Shown here in pieces: positions 8,298 to 14,818 of a stretch of DNA of 64,000 bases (within the stretch, counting starts at the first letter, position 1; every line of letters starts with the position of its first letter). The translations under genes were made by a program, and so were the position numbers. Origin of the DNA: Chryseobacterium gleum (GTDB taxonomy: Bacteria > Bacteroidota > Bacteroidia > Flavobacteriales_D > Sanyastnellaceae); the NCBI GenBank assembly GCA_945874695.1, contig CAMCHP010000003.1:21862-85861 (forward strand). Reading direction: 5' to 3'. The notes beneath the pieces were generated by a model. That model was not told the origin of the DNA. It worked only from the letters and a program-made list of their open reading frames with translations, and did no database searches.

Positions 8298-9578
8298 TCA
8301 AACCAAAATTTTCGCCTGCAGGCATTGTTGTATCGCTTCTGCAAATCGAAGCGCACTGCAGCCGCGTCGATCTGCAATTTCAAGCAAATCGGTGTCGCCA
8401 TCGGCAAAAGCCAAGAGGTGCAAGAGGTCGTGTACGGTCTGCCGTGAATCGTCAGGGTTTACTGAACTGGGATACAATCCTCTTTTGCCCAGCTGAGGTT
8501 CGCAGTGCGCGACGGTATTGCGGTATTTTCGATTCAATTCTAACACTTGCACAATCGCGAAATAGCTGTCAATGGTGTCTTTCAGGTGTTCGAATGATAT
8601 AAAATCACGGTTGTCAAGTGAGGTATGGTAGGCTGCGAACTGTTGGTAGGGTGTGCGCATCAATGAGCCTACGGGAAGGTTAAATCCGGGTGAACAGTAC
8701 TGCCGTTCGTCACTTCCGCCAACTGCGAACGGAATAACCCGATGAGGCTTGCCACTGTGGCGCAACACATGTTCGGCCACCCTGTCGGCCAAGCTAGTTT
8801 CTCGCTTCGAGCGCTTATAGGTCAAATCGCCCCGATCGCCCACACAGGTTATTACGTAGCCCGCATCCAAATGAGTTTTTAAATGCTGGCCGATCCGATC
8901 CAAGTAACCCACAATGCCGATGGTTTCAGGGGCAAACACAAATCGGTAGGTGTAACGCCGATCGGCCATCCCGGCGATAAGCCGGTACAAAAACGCCTGA
9001 ACCAACGGGCCGCTTAACTCGTTGTTGGCCATGCTCGGATGGCAAACATAAGTGCTGAACAACACTTCGCGATCACTGCTCCCGGGTAACACTGCTTCAC
9101 CGTAATCGAGGAAGCCGTCGCTCAGGTCGCTGTCAATCACCACTTTGTACTTTCCTTCGCGAGGTTGCTTTGACCAGGTGTTGTGGTCGAGACAGAAGCC
9201 CCAAGCGCGTTTGTAATAGGTGGTTACATAAGGGATGGCGTTGGGCTGTTGCGGCAAGGTGCGAATGTGTGGCTCCAACTCGTCGTAGCTGAATTCACCT
9301 TGAATGGGAATGGAGTAACTCCAAACGTGCAAATTATTCACCGCAAGGTCTGCAATGCGTTCCCCAGCGGGGTTCTCGAGCCAAGCGGCACGAATGTTCC
9401 ATTCTTGGGGCACTTCCCAGTCAAAAACTTTGCTCCCACTGGCTATGCGGTGCCGCTCCATCGGAACCAATTCGCTCAAAATGTCAAGGCTCTCGCGAAC
9501 CCCAGCCCCCGTTAAACTGCGGCAAATCGGCCACAGTCGGTCGAAATAGGCGGCAATTTCGTGCTCAGCTGAGGACAT
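8298..9578 (-). CDS. DUF4910 aminopeptidase-like protein of glycan loci
   Basis: The 426-aa protein matches the DUF4910/DUF2172 family: an M28-like zinc aminopeptidase fold with a C-terminal winged-helix-like region. Likely metal-site segments are STYVCHPSMANNELSGP (about residues 205-221), FAPETIG (about 250) and the C-terminal YHTSLD (about 345). Start is placed at Met 9578 (MSSAEHEIAAYF), which overlaps neuB by 14 bp; the longer frame to 9662 would run far into neuB and gives an atypical N-terminus. The family is repeatedly found inside polysaccharide and flagellin-glycosylation clusters, but its substrate is not established. A deacylase or amidase acting on an amino sugar intermediate is one hypothesis. 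Confidence 0.75.
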   Translation of the reverse strand: MSSAEHEIAAYFDRLWPICRSLTGAGVRESLDILSELVPMERHRIASGSKVFDWEVPQEWNIRAAWLENPAGERIADLAVNNLHVWSYSIPIQGEFSYDELEPHIRTLPQQPNAIPYVTTYYKRAWGFCLDHNTWSKQPREGKYKVVIDSDLSDGFLDYGEAVLPGSSDREVLFSTYVCHPSMANNELSGPLVQAFLYRLIAGMADRRYTYRFVFAPETIGIVGYLDRIGQHLKTHLDAGYVITCVGDRGDLTYKRSKRETSLADRVAEHVLRHSGKPHRVIPFAVGGSDERQYCSPGFNLPVGSLMRTPYQQFAAYHTSLDNRDFISFEHLKDTIDSYFAIVQVLELNRKYRNTVAHCEPQLGKRGLYPSSVNPDDSRQTVHDLLHLLAFADGDTDLLEIADRRGCSALRFAEAIQQCLQAKILV

Positions 9579-10614
9579 TCCACTGCATGATTTCGTCTTC
9601 TTCGATGGCGCGCAAAGCTTGCTTACCAATGACTTCTTCGATGTGTCGCGGACTAATGCCATGTGCCGGACGTTTCCAAGTCAAATCGGCCCGTTGAATC
9701 GTTGCACCAGCCGCAATCGCGCGTGCAGCAACCAAACTACGACGGGCATTGTTGCGCGCTTTTTCTTCGCCAGGTAGCGCCGTTAATTCAAAACTACCTA
9801 AGAGCTCGAAGGTGCGATCCATGAGCGCGTTAAAGTGCTTCAAGTCTTCTTTATCCATCGCATGGTAGTGGTCGTTGCCCGGCAATGATTTATCATGCGT
9901 GAAGTGCTTTTCGATGACAGCCGCACCGAGGAGGGTGGCCATTTTCATCACTTCCATATCGTGTGGAAGGGTGTGGTCGCTATAGCCCGGCACGTGATCG
10001 GGAAAATGACGAATGAGTGCTTTGATCATGCCCAAATGGGCGTTTTGATCTTCGGTAGGGTAATTCAACACACAGTGCATGAGGCACAAGCGGTTGCCAT
10101 GTCGCTCAATGGTTTCAACGGCTTGCTGCACTTCCCACAAGTAAGATGCACCCGTGGAAAGTATAATCGGCTTGCCAAAACGGCACATGTACTCGATGAA
10201 TGGCAAGTTGGTGATATCGCTCGATGAAATCTTGTACACATCCATCAAGTCATTCAAAAAATCAGCCGATGCCACGTCAAAAGGGGTGCTCATGAAGGCA
10301 ATGCCAGCGGTTTCGCAATGGCGGGCAAGCGCTTCATATTCGTTCTTCCAAAATGAATCGTATTTCTTAAAGAGTTCGAACTGACTGCGCGTAGGCTCCT
10401 TGGTAATGTCCCAATAGTAAGGTGAATCTTTCGACGCAATGGTCTCAGCCTTGTAGGTTTGAAACTTAATCGCATGCGCACCGCCTTCAGCAGCCTCGTC
10501 GATCAGCCGCTTGGCCAGTTCCATTGATCCTTCGTGATTCACACCTGCTTCGGCAATCACATAAGGGCGGGTGAGTACTTTCGGATTGTAGTTATTTAAG
10601 AATTCGGTCAACAT
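9565..10614 (-). CDS. NeuB-family nonulosonic acid synthase (PEP-condensing)
   Basis: The 349-aa protein is a member of the NeuB/PseI/LegI/SpsE family, which condenses phosphoenolpyruvate with a six-carbon amino sugar. It begins PYVIAEAGVNHEGSMELA (residues 18-35), followed by KFQTYKAE, the STPFD strand (about 108), KISSSDITNLPFI, LSTGAS, and GYSDHT with EKHFTHD near 235, giving the metal and PEP site. Residues about 280-345 form the SAF (antifreeze-like) domain expected at the C-terminus. Length is normal. It overlaps the DUF4910 gene at its 3' end and follows the SDR gene by 77 bp. The exact nine-carbon product cannot be told from sequence. Confidence 0.92.
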   Translation of the reverse strand: MLTEFLNNYNPKVLTRPYVIAEAGVNHEGSMELAKRLIDEAAEGGAHAIKFQTYKAETIASKDSPYYWDITKEPTRSQFELFKKYDSFWKNEYEALARHCETAGIAFMSTPFDVASADFLNDLMDVYKISSSDITNLPFIEYMCRFGKPIILSTGASYLWEVQQAVETIERHGNRLCLMHCVLNYPTEDQNAHLGMIKALIRHFPDHVPGYSDHTLPHDMEVMKMATLLGAAVIEKHFTHDKSLPGNDHYHAMDKEDLKHFNALMDRTFELLGSFELTALPGEEKARNNARRSLVAARAIAAGATIQRADLTWKRPAHGISPRHIEEVIGKQALRAIEEDEIMQWNVLS

Positions 10615-10691
10615 GATGATTGCTTTGGATATGGACGATTAAACCGTGCGTCAAGTTCGTGTTTTTACTGAAACCCTGCTAAAAAAATGGC

Positions 10692-11516
10692 TCACCAAAC
10701 GGTCCAGCCGCCTTCAACTTTGAGGTTGTCGCCGGTAACATAACTCGAGGCATCAGATAGCAAATAAATGAGTGCTCCTGCGACTTCGTGATTGTAGCTT
10801 AAGCGCTCCATGGGTGAAAAGCGTGCAAAGTTGGCCTCGAATTGGGCTTCGTGGTTGTTCCAAACGCCGTGTGGTGTAATCATGTTTACACGTACTTTTT
10901 TTGTAGCCCAATACGAAGCGAGGTAGCGCGAAAGTGCGTCAACTGCACCTTTCGACGCGCTGTAAGCCGCAGGGCAACCTAAACTTGTACCCTTATAGAG
11001 GTTCTGATTTGGAGCAACCACGCTGTAGGTCGAGGGCATATTCACTACGCTGCCGCCACCGTGTTCAGCCATCCAATGCCCCATGATTTGACAGGTCAAA
11101 AAGGTGCCCTTGAGGTTCACATCAACAACAGTATCCCAATTTTCGTCGCTCACTTTTTCAAAGGGCTCAAAAATGAGGTGGGTTTTGTTCTGATGCGCAT
11201 TCACCAAGCCATCGAGTCGTCCGAACGTGCTTAAAATCTGGTCCAGCGCCGATTGCACACTGTCACGCTTACTCACGTCTAAATCGAGACCGAGCATGGT
11301 ACGATCGTGTTTTTTGCTAAGGTTTTCGGCCTGAACGGCCGGATGGGCTTGTGCGATATCAAGCAGTACGACGTGGCCTCCAAATTGGGCCACCGCTTCA
11401 CAAAAAGCTCTTCCCACAAGGCCGCAAGCGCCAGTGATGGCGATAACTTTATTCTGCAATTCAAATTTCGAGCGGAAGTCGATTTGATTCGCGTCGGTGG
11501 TGCGCAAAGGTTCCAT
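10692..11516 (-). CDS. SDR-family oxidoreductase in nonulosonate cluster (PtmA-like)
   Basis: The 274-aa protein has the classical short-chain dehydrogenase layout: TGACGLVGRAF (dinucleotide-binding glycine motif, about residues 26-36), the NAG-like NAHQNKT, the catalytic YSASKGAVD (Tyr-x3-Lys, about 185) and a C-terminal TGDNLKVEGGW. Start is set at Met 11516 (MEPLRTTDANQID), one base after the stop of the preceding aminotransferase, because upstream frame translation overlaps that gene. A hairpin-repeat copy at 11323-11346 adds HPAVQAEN directly after the acidic VVLLDIAQA strand that sets cofactor preference. The sugar acted on is unknown; the operon position suggests oxidation or reduction of a precursor of the NeuB substrate. 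Confidence 0.85.
   Translation of the reverse strand: MEPLRTTDANQIDFRSKFELQNKVIAITGACGLVGRAFCEAVAQFGGHVVLLDIAQAHPAVQAENLSKKHDRTMLGLDLDVSKRDSVQSALDQILSTFGRLDGLVNAHQNKTHLIFEPFEKVSDENWDTVVDVNLKGTFLTCQIMGHWMAEHGGGSVVNMPSTYSVVAPNQNLYKGTSLGCPAAYSASKGAVDALSRYLASYWATKKVRVNMITPHGVWNNHEAQFEANFARFSPMERLSYNHEVAGALIYLLSDASSYVTGDNLKVEGGWTVW
11323..11346. repeat. Dispersed hairpin element, copy 2 (inside SDR gene)
   Basis: TTTT, arm CGGCC, loop TGAAC, arm GGCCG, GATGGG on the plus strand. It is identical in core to copy 1, although the host genes are unrelated, and is read on the minus strand as HPAVQAEN. Confidence 0.85.
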
Positions 11517-11517
11517 A

Positions 11518-12861
11518 TCAGTTGAAAGTTCTAAATACAGGTTTAATTGATGGGCCAACCAGGTGCTTATGCACGCCATCTTCCAATGCGCGGTTAAACA
11601 CTTCACAGCTCTCGTCAAATGCTGCGAGCATAAAGTCGATGTCGTCGTTGGTATGCGAATAACAAGGCGACAAAATGCCTTGGTACAACACCCCGCGTGC
11701 GATCATTTCTTGCATAAACAAGGTGCGATAATCCATACACGGTTGCTTCTCGGCATTCTTCACGATCAATCCAACGCTCCAATTGAAACCTGTAAGTTGC
11801 AGGTAATCGTGCAGGTTGTGGCGGCTTGCAATCTCATTGAAGCCAGCAATAAAGCGGTCTCCAATGGCATGATTGTGTTCAATTACCGGTTCGTTTTCGA
11901 AAACATCCATTGTTGCTAGGCCCGCAGCAATGGCATGGGTTTCTCCGCCGTGGGTGGTGCTAACTAAAAAAAGTTTCTTCTCGCCGTGGCGCTGAATACC
12001 GCCCAACTCCATCACTTCTTTCTTGCCAGTTAAAGCGCAAAACGAAAAACCGTTGGCGATGCCTTTTCCCCATGTGGCCATGTCGGGCTCGGCGTTGAGC
12101 TTTTTGATGCTTCCGGGGTAGTCGGTTTTAAAGCCGGTGATCATCTCATCCATGATCCAAAGTGCGCCGTGTTTGTGCGCGAGGGCAATTGCTTTTTCGT
12201 AAAAGTCAGGCGCGACAACTTGCCATTTTTCAGGCTCGCCAATTACGCAGGCGATTTGGTTCGGGTAGGCATTGAACATGCGCTCCAAATCGGCTAAGTC
12301 GTTGTGTTTGAAGGTAACGGTCATGTCTTTCACCTGCGGTGGAACGCCGAAATCACAAGCGGTTGATCCAATGAACCAGTCGTCATAGCTGTAAAAAGGA
12401 TGCTCCGCGGTGCGTGCGACCAATTGCCGACCTGTAAAGGCACGGGCAAGTTTAATGGCTGCTGTGGTTACCACGGAGCCATTTTTGGCGTATTTGATCA
12501 TGTCATGGCATGGAACTAGCGCTAAAAAGCGTTCGGCCATTTCACGTTCAATGATTGACGGACGCGAGAAATTAACGCCGCGTTCGAGTTCTTCCCTTAC
12601 GCGCGCTAAAACGGGTTCATAAGCGTGACCCAGTGAAACTGACGTAAGACCCATGAGGGTGTCGAGGTACTTATTTCCGTCGAGATCCCAGCAATAGGCC
12701 CCTTTGCCGTGGGTTATAGCAGCCGGTGAATGCACTGGAAATTGGTCGTCTCCTTTCGAGTAGGTGTGCGCACCCCCGGGAATGAGGGAGTGAATTACAG
12801 CGCGGTGCGCGTCGCTTCGCTCGAATTGAGTTATTTTTGGTAAGGCCTTCGATGTTTTCAT
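11518..12861 (-). CDS. Class III PLP aminotransferase (glutamate-1-semialdehyde aminomutase-like)
   Basis: The 447-aa protein belongs to fold-type I class III aminotransferases. The PLP-binding segments are ALWIMDEMITGFK (Asp and conserved Met/Ile, about residues 208-220) and the Schiff-base lysine in TWGKGIANGF (about 262). The N-terminal VHSPAAITHGKGAYCWDLDGNKY strand pair (here residues about 45-66) is typical for the GSA-aminomutase subgroup. Homologues of this subgroup occur next to SpsF and NeuB genes in sugar-modification clusters rather than in haem synthesis, and no other tetrapyrrole gene is nearby. It probably aminates a keto-sugar or smaller precursor. It overlaps the SpsF-like gene by 4 bp. 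Confidence 0.85.
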   Translation of the reverse strand: MKTSKALPKITQFERSDAHRAVIHSLIPGGAHTYSKGDDQFPVHSPAAITHGKGAYCWDLDGNKYLDTLMGLTSVSLGHAYEPVLARVREELERGVNFSRPSIIEREMAERFLALVPCHDMIKYAKNGSVVTTAAIKLARAFTGRQLVARTAEHPFYSYDDWFIGSTACDFGVPPQVKDMTVTFKHNDLADLERMFNAYPNQIACVIGEPEKWQVVAPDFYEKAIALAHKHGALWIMDEMITGFKTDYPGSIKKLNAEPDMATWGKGIANGFSFCALTGKKEVMELGGIQRHGEKKLFLVSTTHGGETHAIAAGLATMDVFENEPVIEHNHAIGDRFIAGFNEIASRHNLHDYLQLTGFNWSVGLIVKNAEKQPCMDYRTLFMQEMIARGVLYQGILSPCYSHTNDDIDFMLAAFDESCEVFNRALEDGVHKHLVGPSIKPVFRTFN

Positions 12862-13646
12862 TTTACCTCGCGATCTTCCTTCAGCGATTTGATATAACCG
12901 CTATTAATGGTACTTTCTTTATTGATTTCAACGATTTCAGGATGGGCCTTCAGTAAGCGTGTCACATCAGAAATCTGAAAATCGGGTTGGTCATTCAATG
13001 CCTCGAAGATACGGGCAACCGTTTGAAGGTCGGCCTCGGTATCTACAGAAAGTTTGAACATGTATTCAGGGTCAACCTTGCGCCAGGCGCACGAAAAATG
13101 TTTTTTGATGTACGGACAAACGTGCTCACGCTCACTCATCAATTTCGCCTTCGCTTGCGCTGCTTCGAGGGCTTCAAAGCTGAATACTTCGGTGTCGAAT
13201 CCGTCTTCTAAATAGTCAGGCTCTTGGTTCGAGTTTGAAAAGTATGCGGTGCCGGCTTCATGAAAGTTTTGCACCACTGTGTCAAGTACCGTGTAATGGT
13301 GAAGCGGGTTGTCGCAGCAGATGCGCACAATGGTTTTCGGGCGCTCTTCGAAACAATTCGCAGCTTGCCAAAAACGATCAAGCACATCCCAATCGCTGCC
13401 TCGAAAGCAACGAACGTGATGCGCGGTACACCAGGCAGCCAGAACGTCGTCTTCAGGATTATTTGTGGTGGCGACGATAAATGCATCAACCGTAACGCTA
13501 GGCGCCAATCGTTCTATTAAATGCGCAATGATTGGTTTCCCGTGTATCTCCCGTAAAATTTTTCCCGGTAAACGGCTTGAGCCCATGCGGGCTTGAAGTA
13601 TAGCAAGGGTTTTCAAAGGCTCGTTGAATTGAAAATCGACATCCAC
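12858..13646 (-). CDS. SpsF-like cytidylyltransferase (NTP-transferase family)
   Basis: The 262-aa protein has the nucleotidyltransferase signature LAILQARMGSSRLPGKILREI (split: LAILQARMGSS, SRLPGKIL; about residues 14-32), GKPIIAHLIERL and RICCDNPLH (about 108), as in spore coat polysaccharide protein SpsF and relatives of CMP-Kdo synthetase. It differs from the CMP-nonulosonate synthetase at 238-822, so the locus carries two separate NTP transferases. One may activate a precursor sugar (as PtmE does with GDP in the legionaminate pathway), and the other the final nonulosonate. The start overlaps the acetyltransferase by 34 bp, and the stop overlaps the aminotransferase start by 4 bp, indicating tight coupling. 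Confidence 0.82.
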   Translation of the reverse strand: MDVDFQFNEPLKTLAILQARMGSSRLPGKILREIHGKPIIAHLIERLAPSVTVDAFIVATTNNPEDDVLAAWCTAHHVRCFRGSDWDVLDRFWQAANCFEERPKTIVRICCDNPLHHYTVLDTVVQNFHEAGTAYFSNSNQEPDYLEDGFDTEVFSFEALEAAQAKAKLMSEREHVCPYIKKHFSCAWRKVDPEYMFKLSVDTEADLQTVARIFEALNDQPDFQISDVTRLLKAHPEIVEINKESTINSGYIKSLKEDREVK

Positions 13647-14149
13647 AGCTTGTCATGATATTCGCCTTGAACAAGAACATGAGCTTTGAGTCTGCCTTCG
13701 ATGCTAAAACCTAACGCTTCATACACTGCTTGTGCTGAAGGGTTATTGCTGTAAACGGTGAGTGAAACTTTTCGCAGCCCAAGCGTTTTAAATGCATAGC
13801 CGATCAAGAGTCTGCATGCATCTTTTGCGATACCACGTCCCCAATAGTTTTTATCACCAAGCATGATGCCGAGTTCCGCGGTACCTGATATATAGTCAAA
13901 GCGGTCAAGTTTAATGTTTCCGATGTGCTTGCCCCCTACTTTCTCACAAATGGCAAGCATAACCACGTTTTGATCGTGAATTATGCGCGTAACAAAGTCT
14001 GTCAAACGCTCCTTGGAAGTCGGAAAACGACCGGTTTCCATACCTTTAGTCACCTCTGCATCGTTGAGCCATGCCACGTATTCATCTGATACGTCACGCA
14101 GGGTTAATGCGCGTAACACAATTCGTTCGTCTTCCAGAAATACACTCAT
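13613..14149 (-). CDS. GNAT-family N-acetyltransferase (PseH/RimJ-like)
   Basis: The 178-aa protein has the GNAT core: IVLRALTLRDVSDEYVAWLND (split: IVLRALTL at about residue 10, EYVAWLND at about 23), HIGNIKLDRF, AELGIMLGDKNYWGRGIAKDAC (acetyl-CoA loop at WGRGIA, about 103) and NPSAQAVYEALGF. Members in glycan clusters acetylate amino sugars such as the UDP-linked precursor of pseudaminic or legionaminic acid, which fits its position next to nucleotidyltransferase and aminotransferase genes. It overlaps the GT2 gene by 4 bp upstream and SpsF by 34 bp downstream. Confidence 0.85.
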   Translation of the reverse strand: MSVFLEDERIVLRALTLRDVSDEYVAWLNDAEVTKGMETGRFPTSKERLTDFVTRIIHDQNVVMLAICEKVGGKHIGNIKLDRFDYISGTAELGIMLGDKNYWGRGIAKDACRLLIGYAFKTLGLRKVSLTVYSNNPSAQAVYEALGFSIEGRLKAHVLVQGEYHDKLWMSIFNSTSL

Positions 14150-14787
14150 AAACTGTGTTTTTTGTCGAGAAGCTTCGCTGCATCATCCATCGCTTCGTCG
14201 TTTTTTGTGAGGTTGCGATCATGCATACGATAGCGGTAAAGGGGGAGAATCAAGTTATAGATTTTGAATCGCTTCAGCCACCGGATTCGCAGATCTTCTT
14301 CTTCACGTGCTTTGAAGTCTTCATCGTACAAACCCACCTCAAACAAAAAGTCTTTTCTGAACATGACCCCACAGGCGATCGGTTGTTCTTCAGCTGAAAC
14401 ATGCTTCAAATGTGCCCCGCGTTCATCAACCAGCCAATAATCAGTTGATACGGCATCGAGCGCATTGTTTTCTTCGAGGAAAAGCTTCTGAACCTTCAGC
14501 AGGTCGCGGTGAATGTAGTCGTCGGCGTCGAGGAAAACGACGAATTGCCCGCGAGCCTTTTTAATTCCAAAGTTGCGAGCGGCCGCCAAACCTTGATTTT
14601 GTTCAAAGTTAAATACCCGCACTTGGTCTTCATAATTGGCTAAAACAGCGGGGGTGTGGTCGGTGCTTGCATCGTTGATTACAATAATTTCATACCGATC
14701 CGAGGGCAAGCTTTGATCAAGCGCACTCCGAATCGCGCGTTCAACATAGCGTGCGTAATTGTAGGTAGTGATAATCAGCGAAACCAT
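14146..14787 (-). CDS. Glycosyltransferase family 2
   Basis: The 213-aa protein is a short GT-A enzyme. It begins VSLIITTYNYARYVERAI (residues 2-19), followed by IIVINDASTDHTPAVL (about 35), AAARNFGIKKARG and the DXD-type metal motif LDADDYIHRD (about 91). The C-terminal part contains FEVGLYDEDFKAREEEDLRIRW (the ED acceptor-base region at about 165). No membrane segment is present. It is the first gene after Wzc, 31 bp downstream, so it probably begins the polycistronic assembly segment transcribed from the Wzc promoter. Confidence 0.85.
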   Translation of the reverse strand: MVSLIITTYNYARYVERAIRSALDQSLPSDRYEIIVINDASTDHTPAVLANYEDQVRVFNFEQNQGLAAARNFGIKKARGQFVVFLDADDYIHRDLLKVQKLFLEENNALDAVSTDYWLVDERGAHLKHVSAEEQPIACGVMFRKDFLFEVGLYDEDFKAREEEDLRIRWLKRFKIYNLILPLYRYRMHDRNLTKNDEAMDDAAKLLDKKHSL

Positions 14788-14818
14788 AGCACATGTTTCT
14801 TTTGTGAGCTAGAACAGG

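Noticed and set aside
11518..12861. Annotation as haem-pathway glutamate-1-semialdehyde aminomutase (hemL)
   Set aside because: Sequence subgroup and operon position point to sugar metabolism; no other haem precursor gene is adjacent.
13560..13590. Inverted AAGCCCGCATGGGCTC sequence in the SpsF-like gene
   Set aside because: It encodes the conserved QARMGSSRLPG nucleotide-binding motif.
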